From contig CM026561.1 of the NCBI GenBank assembly GCA_015143295.1, forward strand, positions 38,134,875 to 38,198,874: a stretch of DNA of 64,000 nt. Direction: 5' to 3'. The position numbers and the translations under genes were made by a program. This DNA comes from Tetracentron sinense. Taxonomy: Eukaryota; Streptophyta; Magnoliopsida; Trochodendrales; Trochodendraceae. How positions within the stretch are numbered: position 1 is the stretch's first letter; each line of letters begins with the position of its first letter. Positions 50,101 through 54,244 of this stretch are shown in pieces. The notes below the pieces were generated by a model. The model did no database searches and was not told the DNA's origin. It worked only from the letters and a program-made list of their open reading frames with translations.

Positions 50101-50945
50101 TATGAATCATAAATTTAGAACCAAAACATAGCCATTCCGTCATGATGTCCCCCCAAAGTATCTCCAAAGTTTAAAGGCTATCTCATGTGAGTCAGATAAC
50201 ATGCATCAGCCAAAACAACTCAAGTGTCATCTTTATAACTATTGACATGATACAATTGGAGTGCAAAGATTCATGAAGCAATGGACGTAGATATACAAGC
50301 CAGAGTCAATAATCAAACGCAGAAGATTGTAACTACCTGCAAGACAATGTAAGAATCCCCCATGTAGAATTTACCATGTTCAGATTTTGGCAAAGAAACT
50401 GGCTGAAAGTTCTCAATCCGCCAAATTTCCGTCCCTCTAGAAGATGTTAAGCACGAAAACTGAGAAATGCATAATTACAATTTACAATACCTATTCTTTA
50501 CCCAAATGGACAACGCAATAGTAGTATAAATATAATTCATCTTATATAAAAAAAATAAACTCAAGAAAAACACCAATCTCTTCCTTTTCTTAATTGAGAT
50601 TAATTTTGAGCCGGAGCTCTGCTTCACGGTGTTGAAGCAGAGCTCCCCTATTTACACTAGGGTAGTGGCATGATTGTAATTATGGAGAGAGACTGGGGCA
50701 ATTTCTCAACACACATAATTACCACATTGCCACCGTCCCAATGTAAAAAGGGGAGCTCCGCTCAACGCCCTGAAGCAGAGCTCCACTTTGTATTTAAACT
50801 GTTCTTAATTTTTGTTTTTCTGTTGGTAGTGAAGAAAACACAGAAGTGACTACCAAAACCATTAAGTGCAGTATTTATAAGAAGGATACACCCTCTGGCC
50901 CGCACCCTGAAATGCAGGATCCAGAACTTTCGTAGAGCTAGACAT
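4322..50945 (-). CDS. VLN: villin, actin-binding protein (partial; exons 1-14 of the coding region)
   Basis: Plant villins bundle, cap and sever actin filaments through six gelsolin repeats and a C-terminal headpiece. Fourteen exons on the minus strand join, from ATG at 50945, into 583 codons without a stop; all junctions are GT-AG and phases agree. The start [16 protein letters not shown] is typical of VLN2/VLN3-like proteins. Repeats G1 to G4 and the start of G5 are covered; G6 and headpiece must lie beyond the left edge, as plant villins are about 950-980 residues. Coding total in the window is 1,749 nt, spread over 46.6 kb. Long introns of 11.9, 16.5 and 12.5 kb hold the transposons. The unbroken frame and conserved splice sites suggest a working gene, though expression cannot be seen here. 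The exact paralogue (VLN2 or VLN3 class) is inference. Confidence 0.95.
4451..5060. other. villin intron sequence without a recognisable element
   Basis: Ordinary A/T-rich intron DNA next to exon 14. I see no open frame, terminal repeat or target duplication. Confidence 0.5.
5060..5460 (+). repeat. copia LTR/leader-like remnant with (GA)n tract
   Basis: The stretch has the look of a copia LTR end and leader: a short (GA)n tract at 5193-5212, a C/T-rich region, then a leader with a C-A-T-G-G-C-A-T-C block like those after the LTRs at 22.5 and 23.6 kb. No matching second LTR or clear primer-binding site was found, so the assignment is tentative. Confidence 0.35.
5527..5658. repeat. 71-bp tandem duplication
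   Basis: Two adjacent copies starting CCGATTTGCATTC at 5527 and 5598, each ending near ACGACGGGA, with about five to seven differences. It lies in leader-like DNA upstream of copia 2. Confidence 0.8.
8048..8353 (+). repeat. 153-bp tandem duplication inside copia 2 RT region
   Basis: Copy 1 is about 8048-8200 and copy 2 about 8201-8353, with only a few differences. The unit is RT-derived sequence beginning GATTATGTTTT. 153 is a multiple of three, but both copies already contain stops. Confidence 0.85.
8439..8478. repeat. (AT)n microsatellite
   Basis: About twenty AT dinucleotides without interruption, between the tandem duplication and the RNase H block of copia 2. Confidence 0.95.
8910..9650 (+). 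repeat. 3' LTR of copia 2
   Basis: Starts TGTTGGATATT after the purine-rich AAGTGGGAGA-like tract and ends AATCCCAACA, giving inverted ends TGTTGG/CCAACA; 741 bp. I could not find a matching 5' LTR upstream of the gag start, so this copy is probably 5'-rearranged. Immediately beyond it lies minus-strand integrase-like sequence of another element. Confidence 0.75.
9651..9787 (-). pseudogene. copia integrase fragment (left part, split by solo LTR)
   Basis: Minus-strand translation resembles the integrase core: M-K-Q-R-D-D-V-P-N, then F-H-K-M, then [12 protein letters not shown], where copia integrases usually have the S-D-N-G-G-E-Y block; the catalytic Asp appears replaced. One stop interrupts it. 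Continues past the solo LTR at 12116. Confidence 0.6.
9793..12110. mobile_element. solo LTR, 2.3 kb, probably Ty3/gypsy
   Basis: Begins TGTAGAGACCC, ends GGGGTGCGACA, and is flanked by an exact 5-bp duplication CCAAA (9788-9792 and 12111-12115). There is no internal coding region, so it is a solo LTR left by recombination between LTRs or an LTR-sized element. Size (2,318 bp) and the GACCC/GGGTGCGACA ends suggest a Tekay/Del-like chromovirus, but that clade call is inference. It splits a copia integrase fragment. It contains only short non-conserved open frames. Confidence 0.8.
12116..12240 (-). pseudogene. copia fragment (right part, split by solo LTR)
   Basis: Continuation of the minus-strand copia remnant across the 2.3-kb solo LTR. 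No conserved motif is strong enough to place it exactly; the call rests mainly on continuity with 9651-9787. Confidence 0.35.
12277..14398 (-). mobile_element. 5'-truncated L1-type LINE
   Basis: Read from high to low coordinates, the copy starts inside reverse transcriptase. G-R-Q-I-L-D lies near 14370; [13 protein letters not shown] near 14270; the palm motif [10 protein letters not shown] near 13960-13985; and the W-x-W-R-F-G thumb-end block near 13400. The C-terminal zf-RVT domain (P-S-K-V-S-F-F-L-W, then C-x2-C and H-C) is at 12684-12870, and W-K-E-R-N-R-R-A-F near 12550. The 3' tail ends in T7 at 12277-12283 (oligo-A on the sense strand). Frames shift several times. The 5' break abuts a copia gag fragment. 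Same orientation as villin. I found no convincing target duplication. Confidence 0.88.
14398..14530 (-). pseudogene. copia gag N-terminal fragment
   Basis: Minus-strand translation contains [12 protein letters not shown], the hallmark of plant copia gag N-termini (usually K-L-x-G-x-N-Y-x-x-W-S). It lies downstream of a minus-strand LTR and primer site at 15.1-15.4 kb and is cut by the LINE, so it probably belongs to the same element as the integrase pieces at 9651-12240. Confidence 0.65.
14531..15123 (-). other. leader/untranslated region of the minus-strand copia
   Basis: A/T-rich sequence between the gag fragment and the LTR-bearing tandem array. No coding signal seen. By position it should be the leader of the minus-strand copia. 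Confidence 0.4.
15124..15926 (-). repeat. 407-bp tandem duplication containing a copia 5' LTR and primer site
   Basis: Copy 1 is 15124-15530 and copy 2 is 15531-15926, nearly identical. Each holds, on the minus strand, a putative LTR (about 15178-15383 in copy 1, starting TGTTATGATGGG) followed by TTGGTATAGAGC, which resembles the tRNA-Met primer site TGGTATCAGAGC with one base lost, and then a short leader. A partial third copy follows at 15988-16106 and continues after the MITE at 16572-16680. Confidence 0.8.
15937..15953. repeat. poly-C tract, 17 nt
   Basis: Uninterrupted run of 17 cytosines at the end of the second tandem copy. Confidence 0.95.
15988..16108. repeat. partial third copy of the tandem unit (left part)
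   Basis: Matches the unit from its CTTATAGATTTAGG block onward with small deletions, ending at the MITE insertion. It resumes after 16571 with the same TATTATAACATGC text. Confidence 0.8.
16109..16571. mobile_element. hAT-type MITE, 463 bp
   Basis: Ends CAATGTCTTA and (inverted) CAGTGTTTAG. It is flanked by an 8-bp target duplication with one mismatch, CTCTATAC (16101-16108) and CTCTAAAC (16572-16579), as expected for hAT insertions. Sub-terminal GAGGCGTAAGCCTC-type repeats and a central (AT)n tract (about 16306-16347) fill it. No coding capacity. It interrupts the third tandem copy and so is younger than the duplication. Confidence 0.85.
16363..16390. repeat. 12-bp-stem palindrome in MITE
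   Basis: TGTGTACGTGTG, loop GGCG, CACACGTACACA: a perfect 12-bp stem next to the (AT)n tract. Confidence 0.85.
16599..16621. repeat. poly-C tract, 23 nt
   Basis: Run of 23 cytosines at the position in tandem copy 3 equivalent to the C17 run of copy 2. The two tracts are therefore homologous and have changed in length. Confidence 0.9.
16930..17067 (-). CDS. VLN: villin exon 13 (residues about 495-540)
   Basis: 138 bp in phase 0, G-G-I-S-S-G-Y-K-K through [15 protein letters not shown], part of gelsolin repeat G4/G5 linker. Acceptor CAG; donor GTGTGT. A 12.5-kb intron follows. Confidence 0.95.
17211..17279 (-). CDS. VLN: villin exon 12 (residues about 472-494)
   Basis: 69 bp, [12 protein letters not shown], then F-Q-P-M-V-V-L-K. 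Acceptor TTTCAG; donor GTACTT. Confidence 0.95.
17355..17423 (-). CDS. VLN: villin exon 11 (residues about 449-471)
   Basis: 69 bp, E-D-Q-M-M-A through L-K-G-R-P-V-Q. Acceptor ATTCCAG; donor GTATCA. The 16.5-kb intron lies on its 5' side. Confidence 0.93.
17424..17765. other. intron sequence, nothing recognised
   Basis: A/T-rich intron DNA 5' of villin exon 11, without motif or repeat I can support. Confidence 0.5.
17766..17970. mobile_element. short MITE, about 205 bp
   Basis: Imperfect terminal inverted repeats of about 45-60 bp. The left end GTCTATGGGTATTCC and the inverted right end GTCTAGGGATACTCC both lead into TACTCCCAAAT and then ATCCTAACCG. No coding capacity. I could not settle a target duplication, so the superfamily is undecided. 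Confidence 0.65.
17971..19429. other. intron sequence, mostly unassigned
   Basis: A/T-rich. A stretch near 18890-19080 (GGCCATGTTCTTTT...) looks like non-autonomous DNA-transposon material, but I could not find both ends. A C/T-rich run at about 19175-19210 precedes the Harbinger relic. Confidence 0.4.
19430..19850 (+). pseudogene. PIF/Harbinger transposase, C-terminal part
   Basis: Plus-strand translation gives the DDE_Tnp_4 C-terminus in two frames. The first has [17 protein letters not shown], then [10 protein letters not shown], around the region that holds the last catalytic acidic residue. After a frameshift near 19620 come V-C-C-A-L-H-N-F-I and a terminal M-W-N-E-Y. One stop lies between the first blocks. 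The D-D part upstream is missing, so it is a dead 3' fragment. Together with the Myb/SANT ORF at 21-22 kb it forms one autonomous-type relic. Confidence 0.85.
19951..20493. mobile_element. hAT-type MITE, 543 bp
   Basis: Flanked by an exact 8-bp duplication GTTTGCAA (19943-19950 and 20494-20501). Ends CAATGTTACTTGG and, inverted, CAGGGTTACCTAG, match the C-A-x-x-G-T-T-A-C hAT pattern. The body is full of GGTTCG/CGAACC repeats arranged as inverted sub-terminal arrays around an (AT)n core. Non-coding. It is inserted between the two ORFs of the Harbinger relic. Confidence 0.9.
20551..20990. mobile_element. hAT-type MITE, 440 bp
   Basis: Ends TAGGGCTCTCAACGGG and, inverted, TAGGGCTGGCAATGG. The flanking 8-mers GTCATGAT (20543-20550) and GTTATGAT (20991-20998) differ at one base. 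Internal GGATC/GATCCG repeats are inverted about an A/T-rich centre. It is a different family from its neighbour 57 bp away. Confidence 0.88.
21073..21424. repeat. inverted repeat: two 117-bp arms, 118-bp loop
   Basis: Arm 1 is 21073-21189 and arm 2 is 21308-21424 in reverse complement, with about five mismatches in 117. The arm is N-terminal ORF1 sequence, so arm 2 is an inverted copy of coding DNA. Confidence 0.9.
21182..21554. repeat. direct repeat: 130-bp copies at 21182-21311 and 21425-21554
   Basis: Both copies start AGTGTCATAAGGG and end GAAGGCATGA, with about ten differences. They flank the inverted arm and encode the same [11 protein letters not shown] block, so part of ORF1 is present twice. 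Confidence 0.88.
22316..22492 (+). repeat. 5' LTR of copia A
   Basis: Starts TGTTGATTTATG and shares AATATAAGATGCTA and CTTTCTTTCCCTCACTAAGC with the 3' LTR. It lacks a middle segment present there. Confidence 0.85.
22496..22507 (+). other. primer-binding site of copia A
   Basis: TGGTATCAGAGC, complementary to the 3' end of initiator tRNA-Met, the common copia primer, three bases after the LTR. Confidence 0.9.
23040..23419 (+). pseudogene. copia A gag, N-terminal half
   Basis: [14 protein letters not shown] start, then I-K-F-N-G-D-N-F and W-D-A-L-I-Q-T. These are gag features of copia elements. Four or more in-frame stops are present. Copia B interrupts the frame at Q-Q-G-A-M. Confidence 0.8.
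23420..23617 (+). repeat. 5' LTR of copia B
   Basis: TGTTGGATACTATATGG start; differs from the 3' copy by roughly ten substitutions plus length changes in a CTT repeat, judged by eye. This makes B younger than A. Confidence 0.88.
23620..23631 (+). other. primer-binding site of copia B
   Basis: Exact TGGTATCAGAGC two bases after the LTR end. Confidence 0.92.
24312..25238 (+). pseudogene. copia B gag
   Basis: Nucleocapsid-type polyprotein that would package the element RNA. It has the [13 protein letters not shown] block near residue 40, the W-D-V-V-T-Q-T-Y block, and the L-R-Q-G-D block. A C-terminal glycine/arginine-rich region carries a zinc knuckle, C-x2-C-x4-H-x4-C. Stops at about 24483 and 24781 and a frameshifted stretch around 24830-24930 inactivate it. 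Confidence 0.85.
27118..28444 (+). pseudogene. copia B reverse transcriptase and RNase H
   Basis: RT opens with G-C-K-W-V-F and has [23 protein letters not shown] and P-P-G-F. The catalytic Y-V-D-D region (near 27570) reads Y-V-D-E and then breaks frame. RNase H has Y-T-D-A-D-W-V-G-S and K-H-I-E-V-D. Three stops split the region. Confidence 0.88.
28536..28723 (+). repeat. 3' LTR of copia B
   Basis: TGCTGGATACTATATGG start directly after GAGGGGGAG; 188 bp, closely matching 23420-23617. Copia A gag resumes straight after it. Confidence 0.88.
28724..32646 (+). pseudogene. copia A gag C-terminus, protease, integrase, RT and RNase H
   Basis: Gag resumes with [15 protein letters not shown]. The zinc knuckle region [13 protein letters not shown] near 29120 has lost its last cysteine. 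Protease at 29374 reads [11 protein letters not shown], where D-S-G-A is usual. Pre-integrase L-W-H-A-K-L-G-H is near 29817. Integrase (about 29870-30600) is frameshifted. RT at about 31190-32000 has Y-V-D-D near 31677 and [11 protein letters not shown] at 31792. RNase H at 32150-32639 ends N-V-Y-A-L-V before the stop. Numerous stops. Confidence 0.88.
32647..32847 (+). repeat. 3' LTR of copia A
   Basis: TGTTAATATATG after the purine tract GAGGGAAAG; 201 bp, ending TATTTCA. It retains the middle segment missing from the 5' LTR. Confidence 0.85.
32854..33956. other. intron sequence 5' of villin exon 11 / 3' of exon 10
   Basis: A/T-rich. No element ends seen. It flows into the donor site of exon 10 at 33956. 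Confidence 0.5.
33957..34115 (-). CDS. VLN: villin exon 10 (residues about 396-448)
   Basis: 159 bp, [10 protein letters not shown] through [15 protein letters not shown] and C-W-I-G-K-D-S-I-Q: the start of gelsolin repeat G4. Acceptor TTTTCAG; donor GTAATT. The 16.5-kb intron follows. Confidence 0.96.
34226..34326 (-). CDS. VLN: villin exon 9 (residues about 362-395)
   Basis: 101 bp, (A)[11 protein letters not shown] through L-L-E-Q-G-G-K-I-E, the G3-G4 linker. Acceptor TTTTAG; donor GTTTGA. Confidence 0.95.
34416..34566 (-). CDS. VLN: villin exon 8 (residues about 312-361)
   Basis: 151 bp, [12 protein letters not shown] through F-K-S-N-F-E-S-W and G-R-G-K-V-A, end of repeat G3. Acceptor ATCAG; donor GTACTA. 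Confidence 0.96.
34645..34804 (-). CDS. VLN: villin exon 7 (residues about 258-311)
   Basis: 160 bp, L-T-D-G-Q-V-K then [13 protein letters not shown] and V-F-V-W-V-G-R, repeat G3. Acceptor CTGTAG; donor GTAGAG. The 11.9-kb intron lies 5' of it. Confidence 0.96.
34806..35180. other. intron sequence, nothing recognised
   Basis: A/T-rich intron DNA between exon 7 and a plus-strand LINE end. Confidence 0.45.
35180..35880 (+). mobile_element. LINE 3' fragment, plus strand
   Basis: E-R-N-R-H-V-F-D-D at about 35392-35420 matches the conserved W-K-E-R-N-x-R-x-F C-terminal block seen in the other LINEs of this window. A 3' UTR follows whose end (TTCACTTATTTGTGAACC, then TTTTAATATAATT and TTTACCG) is the reverse complement of the starts of the minus-strand LINEs. 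A 154-bp tandem duplication, 35496-35649 and 35650-35803, has enlarged the 3' region. This is the only LINE here antisense to villin. Confidence 0.7.
35496..35803. repeat. 154-bp tandem duplication in LINE 3' region
   Basis: Copies begin GATGAGTTGGG at 35496 and 35650 and share GTAGTTCCTGTTTTGCTTTTG. Several substitutions separate them. Confidence 0.85.
36011..36074 (+). repeat. 64-bp direct repeat, left copy
   Basis: GACACATGTC...GCTAGTTTG. It matches 39980-40043 with five differences in 64, four of them transitions. It borders the viral relic. Confidence 0.9.
36060..39660 (-). pseudogene. endogenous pararetrovirus relic (Caulimoviridae), coat protein to reverse transcriptase
   Basis: On the minus strand, from high to low coordinates: a capsid-protein-like region (about 38060-39590) whose end carries a CCHC zinc knuckle ([10 protein letters not shown], about 38400-38450); an aspartic protease with D-T-G-A-N near 37475-37490; and a reverse transcriptase (36060-37043) with F-D-C-K-S-G-F-W-Q and P-F-G-L-K-N-A-P. 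This order and the RT signature belong to caulimovirids, not to LTR elements; no LTRs are present. The RT active site reads Y-I-D-N instead of Y-I-D-D (36372-36383). Breaks: frameshifts between all segments, stops, a 44-bp out-of-frame tandem duplication at 39212-39299, and no movement protein or RNase H seen. It is therefore a dead genomic relic. Genus undecided; florendovirus-like or badnavirus-like are possible. Confidence 0.88.
39661..39979. other. right flank of viral relic with telomere-like motif
   Basis: Probably viral or viral-junction DNA. It contains TAGGGTTTAGGGTTTAGGG at 39873-39891, about two and a half plant telomere repeat units. Confidence 0.5.
39980..40043 (+). repeat. 64-bp direct repeat, right copy
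   Basis: Partner of 36011-36074, in the same orientation, at the other side of the viral relic. The two copies bracket it like a very long target duplication. Confidence 0.9.
40106..40660 (-). mobile_element. 5'-truncated LINE fragment
   Basis: Minus-strand 3' end with T12 at 40106-40117 (its poly-A tail). Upstream coding includes [15 protein letters not shown] near 40580-40628, the zf-RVT block. Flanking repeats GCTAGTCTTCCC (40094-40105) and GCTGATCTTCCC (40661-40672) look like a 12-bp target duplication with two mismatches. It sits in the right half of the split MITE. Confidence 0.82.
40826..41640. other. unassigned stretch
   Basis: Moderately open on the minus strand (for example 41411-41647), possibly transposon-derived. 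No motif I can name. I do not claim a gene. Confidence 0.35.
41647..41754. repeat. 54-bp tandem duplication
   Basis: Copies at 41647-41700 and 41701-41754, each starting TGCTGACGTCACCAACA, with about four differences. The sequence includes the palindrome TGACGTCA. Confidence 0.88.
41755..42179 (+). other. leader-like sequence before copia 42 kb
   Basis: No coding signal. By position and composition it may be the leader of the copia whose gag and integrase are missing. Confidence 0.35.
42974..43225 (-). mobile_element. 252-bp LINE 3'-end insertion in copia RT
   Basis: Flanked by CAAATGAGTTT (42963-42973) and CAAAGGAGTTT (43226-43236), a target duplication with one mismatch. The T-rich left end is the tail of a minus-strand insertion, and GTGAACCAAAACGAGG matches the LINE tails at 12.3 and 40.2 kb. 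The host reading continues across it (A-N-E-F | E-F-E-I-K-D-L). Confidence 0.85.
43781..44450 (+). repeat. 328-bp tandem duplication of RNase H 3' end
   Basis: Copy 1 is 43781-44108 and copy 2 starts at 44109. Both encode M-S-L-Y-C-D-N-K and K-H-I-E with a few percent differences, so the element ends twice. Only the second copy is followed by the polypurine tract. Confidence 0.88.
44462..44672 (+). repeat. 3' LTR of copia 42 kb
   Basis: TGTAAAATTCC directly after GAGGGGGAG. It holds a TATAAAT box-like motif near 44545 and a C/T-rich end. The right boundary (near CCATCCA) is approximate because no 5' LTR remains. Confidence 0.65.
44673..45004. other. intron sequence, nothing recognised
   Basis: A/T-rich DNA between the copia LTR and the next LINE. 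Confidence 0.45.
45005..46275 (-). mobile_element. 5'-truncated L1-type LINE
   Basis: Minus-strand blocks: H-K-A-L-L-G-K-W-L at about 46030-46052, W-K-R-V near 45900, and W-K-Q-R-N-I-R-I-F near 45185-45215. These are the same C-terminal landmarks as in the LINE at 12-14 kb. A 33-bp in-frame tandem duplication (45071-45103 and 45104-45136) repeats eleven residues. Stops and frameshifts are present; RT proper is missing. Same orientation as villin. No clear poly-A or target duplication. Confidence 0.8.
46276..46683. other. intron sequence next to villin exon 6 donor
   Basis: Ordinary A/T-rich intron DNA. Confidence 0.5.
46684..46816 (-). CDS. VLN: villin exon 6 (residues about 214-257)
   Basis: 133 bp, D-D-G-K-L then [17 protein letters not shown] and T-P-G-K-L-Y. 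Acceptor CCAG; donor GTAGTC. An 11.9-kb intron follows. Confidence 0.96.
46940..47117 (-). CDS. VLN: villin exon 5 (residues about 155-213)
   Basis: 178 bp, [18 protein letters not shown] then [14 protein letters not shown], the highly conserved gelsolin repeat G2. Acceptor TGCAG; donor GTAAGG. Confidence 0.97.
47218..47454 (-). CDS. VLN: villin exon 4 (residues about 76-154)
   Basis: 237 bp, D-E-A-G-T-A-A through [30 protein letters not shown] and R-L-K-Q: end of G1 and the linker. Acceptor ATAG; donor GTAGTA. Confidence 0.97.
47550..47618 (-). CDS. VLN: villin exon 3 (residues about 53-75)
   Basis: 69 bp, [23 protein letters not shown] minus none, matching plant villin G1. Acceptor CTGCAG; donor GTTTGC. 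Confidence 0.96.
47751..48390. other. villin intron sequence, nothing recognised
   Basis: A/T-rich intron DNA between exon 3 and the duplicated segment. Confidence 0.5.
48391..49385. repeat. segmental tandem duplication of about 280 bp, one copy split by a LINE
   Basis: Copy 1 (48391-48641 plus 49081-49111) and copy 2 (49112-49385) share TCTTGCAACACATATCC, ATTTGGCAAGGACAT and GTGTGATGAATTTTTCTTA in order. Copy 1 also has short inserted or unmatched text near 48572-48618. Confidence 0.85.
48642..49062 (-). mobile_element. 5'-truncated LINE fragment, 421 bp
   Basis: Perfect 18-bp target duplication CCCATGTAACCAAGTCTT (48624-48641 and 49063-49080). The insertion starts with a T run and GATAGGTAAT as in the LINE at 40.1 kb, and holds GATTCACAAAGAGTGAACC. 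It is a tail-first minus-strand insertion, in the same direction as villin. The perfect duplication marks it as comparatively recent. Confidence 0.9.
49386..50336. other. villin intron sequence with internal imperfect repeats
   Basis: GGATTCATAGAATGTG followed by TTGATAGAGATA occurs near 49444 and again near 49631, and a third weaker copy (TTGATAGAGGTATAGTATG) is near 49734. Otherwise nothing recognised. Confidence 0.6.
50337..50436 (-). CDS. VLN: villin exon 2 (residues about 19-52)
   Basis: 100 bp, (V)[13 protein letters not shown] then [14 protein letters not shown], the start of gelsolin repeat G1. Acceptor CTAG; donor GTAGTT. Splitting the codon GT|A keeps the frame with exon 1. Confidence 0.96.
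50613..50784. mobile_element. MITE with hairpin ends, 172 bp, in villin intron
   Basis: The terminal inverted repeats are about 45 bp. Each one is itself a hairpin: left GGAGCTCTGCTTCA / TGAAGCAGAGCTCC (50613-50646), right GGAGCTCCGCTCA / TGAAGCAGAGCTCC (50752-50784). Inner inverted blocks TGGCA...GTAATTATG also pair. It makes up about 38% of this 453-bp intron. A relative lies at 54603-54840. Confidence 0.82.
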
Positions 50946-50984
50946 TGCGTGACAAACTTCTTGATAATTCCCTTATAACAAAGA
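50890..50984 (-). CDS. VLN: villin exon 1: end of 5' UTR and first 18 codons
   Basis: After the acceptor TTCTCTTCAG, 39 nt of leader precede the ATG at 50945. The coding part reads [18 protein letters not shown]. This start is preferred because it matches plant villin N-termini and is the first ATG after the acceptor. Donor GTATCC. Confidence 0.93.
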
Positions 50985-51559
50985 CTGAAGAGAAGGCCTT
51001 TCAAACTCCCACCTTCTGGTATCGGAAACTTCCACAACCCAATCAGCAATATATGAGGCTGCTACAGAGAGAGAGATGTAACTGGAATAAAAATATATAT
51101 GCAATAAATAACAAGCCTGTAATAATATCAAAGATTCAATCAATTGTAGAAAATAAAATAACCATCATGTTCTCTATAATGTGGTTGGTACTGCAGGCAA
51201 TGGTCCTAGCCATATACTGGAGGTTTTCTGTCATATTATTTTGCAATCAAGATTTCTCAATCTTTCTGTTTACTACGTAAACTGAAGTCACAAATAAACG
51301 ATGAAAAATACTAAGCATAAGGCACTTCTAAGAATAGGTGGACAACGGTAGCATTTCCATCTTGTTTTTCATGGCCTTGCTGCCATGAGTGGTTAGGGAC
51401 ATAATGCCTTGCAACCAAGGTGTAGCCCTTTTAAGGGATGATATTTGACTTACTATTACAGCAGGAGCTTGGCTGTGCACATAACAAGATTGGTCTAATT
51501 CTGTATAAACAGTGACATAAATCAAAGGGGAGATAGATTACTACATCCAGTTTGTATTA

Positions 51560-51840
51560 TTTTATCTTTCCACTAAATCAGACTTGTCAAAAGGTGTGTC
51601 TAGTATTCCTAGAAAATGCATCTATGAAGGTGATGAAACAGGAGGCATTCTCTCTAACTGTATTCACAGCGCCATAAATATCAGAATGAATAACACAGAG
51701 CAGTCCCTATGGAACCTAACTAATTCACAGTAATACACACCTTGCATTGTCCACAATCTTCCCACTACCAATGTCTGTAATCTTCCCATTTGAGGTCTTT
51801 CCTACTCTTATTAATTAACTTTTTATTCTATTTTTAATAG
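51560..51840 (-). pseudogene. copia pre-integrase/integrase fragment
   Basis: Minus-strand translation gives H-S-D-I-Y-G-A-V then F-I-T-F-I-D-A-F-S-R, the first catalytic-Asp region of copia integrase (usually H-S-D-x-x-G and F-I-D-D-F-S-R). It is preceded by pre-integrase-like sequence. Stops separate the parts. Same direction as villin, in the leader intron. Confidence 0.6.
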
Positions 51841-54242
51841 TGTTCCTATCCTACAGTGACAGACATAGCAAAGAATACATTTAGATAGCATAGTTTTGAA
51901 ATGCTATTATTAAGTTCCAAAGTAAGTCCCAGCTTTTCATTCTGAATATTCCACACATGATCCTAGTGTGAATTCATTCCCATTAAAGGGCATAAGATAG
52001 ATATATAGCAGAGGAGACTACTATTTTACGATGACCTAACATAAGCTCCCAAAGAAAGACAATCACCCCACGTCTCCTTATAAACAGCTTGATTTTTTGT
52101 ATCGCTATTAAAAAAAAAACTTGCCACTTCCGTGTTCATATCCATCCAAAGCTATAGCCGCTGACTAATTGCCTTTGTGTGCTGTTGTACTGATCGCCTT
52201 CACATGATCTTTTCAGATCCACAAACACATCATTCATCACAGACACATGCCTTCTAGACTGACATCTAGCCACTAGGCATTGGCTGTAGGCTCGGAGCAG
52301 TGGCTACAATGACCCGTGTCAATGCACACAAGTATGTAGCTCTAGTGCTTGCTTTTGGGTTTTGTGGTCCAGCTTGCATGCTACCTTACTTCAAAGATCT
52401 CACTCCCGAAGTGTTGAAACTAAAATGGTCATATTGGAGCCTGTTTCTATCCACAGACTTGCTATCCCTTTTTTCCTTCCTCTTTTGTCTGTGACGTTTG
52501 ACTTCCCATCCAATTTCCTAAAATGAACTAGGATTTTACTAATTTTCTTCCTTCCTTTCAAGCTAGAGATTCTTCCTATGAACTGTTTGAACGATCTAAG
52601 AATCAATCAATCCTTGACCATACTTCCTTAGTTTTGTTTATATAAGTCAGATTGTTAATGGTTCAATTCCATTCCAAAGTTGCAAAGAGATGAAAAAGAA
52701 TTTGCGAGGATTGAAAACTAATAATTCATTGTTTAAAAATCCTCAAGGATCTTAACCAACAAAAATTTTAGTCTTCAATCAGGACATCCATCTTGTCGAC
52801 ACAATCCGCAACTTGTGATCCTCTGACATCTTAATCGTAAGCACCCAAACCCTTGTGAAGGACCATCCCCGAAATTATCCTTGAGCATGCTCATATGTCA
52901 GACAATCCATAACATTCATACTCCAAAAATAAAATATTCATCATCATTCTGAGAATGCAAATTCCAGTCATCTCATCTCTATGAACCACTTCTTGAAATG
53001 CTTTAAACCATGGGTTGCCAAATTCACTGTTTGTTATGTCTCAACCTTCTTTAGATTACATAGATGATAGACCATGAATCCACAAAAAAAGCTCCTAGAA
53101 ATGCCTCGTCGGTTGGATTCCAGACTTCTACACTCTTATGCTAAGTAACCTCCACATAACCCACCCACTGGATTACCTGGTTACAACTTCGTTTAATGAG
53201 AACCTATTTGGAAACTCACAGGTCACTGTAAAGAAAGTCTTGCACATTCCAGCAGTGACAGATAGCACTCTGATCAGTAGCCTTATTCAGCAGCAACAGT
53301 GATCACCTTTCAGGATATTTATATCTTCTCCAATTGTTCGATCCTAAAATTTTACATCACCGTACCGCAAAACAAAAGTTGGATCTCTATCGCATTCCCA
53401 AATTGCATAAGTTCCCATGTTCATATACTTTTCTCGCACCTCTTAAATTAGCTAGTTTTCTGCACTCCTGATGTCTCCACATCCAATAAATTAGCCAGTT
53501 GTCTGCACACCTGATGTCTCCACATCCAATCTTGCCTGGAGGGAGTCAGGCAATGCATCATTCTTGGTTAACTCGCAGCTTAACCAAGAACTGATAAATG
53601 ATTCAGGTCAATTTTGAGAACATCATTAACCAAAGAGTGCCAACCAGAACTAAGCATAACGCTCCAGAGAGGATGTTATCATTCTAGAATGGCTGGACAT
53701 AGCTGATCACAATCCAACCTAGCGAGATCAAAGACCTTAAATATTCAGACTCCCTCACAAGATCAAGTCACTTGATTCATCCAACGGCTAACTCAAAATC
53801 AAAATCCCCTCATTCTTATGCGCAACATATATAGCAGGGTCTAATAAGTCCGTTACACCTTAAATCGCTTCGTTCAAAAACAAACTTTATTAGAAATACT
53901 ACTCAATTACTCAAAACATATACAAAAAATGAAACAGATCAAATAGTCAAACAAGCACAAACAACAGAAATCTGCATCAACACCAGCTCAACCCTTGCAA
54001 AACACAAAATCAAACTATGATTCTCGAACAAACAATAAAAATAAAAAGATCATACAAAATTTTCTGTTTTTTTTTTTTTAAATAATAAGTTCAGATCGAT
54101 GAGATTTATGTGCCATTAGAACAGAAATAAAAAAATAAAGAAAATCTGATTATCAAACAAAGATTAAGGAATCTCAATAATCTTCAACTATTATAATCAG
54201 AATCTAGCAATGAATCATCAAAAAAAAAAGACGAACTGACAT
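51841..54242. other. villin leader intron, mostly unassigned
   Basis: Contains short transposon-like tatters, such as a plus-strand V-L-H-I-P-A-V-T-D-S-T-L-I-S near 53234-53275 that resembles a copia pre-integrase segment, and a partial duplication near 53452-53530. No villin exon seen. Confidence 0.4.
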
Positions 54243-54244
54243 AC

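Noticed and set aside
52300..52494. 64-codon plus-strand open frame
   Set aside because: Short, no recognisable motif, lies in the villin leader intron with no supporting signal.
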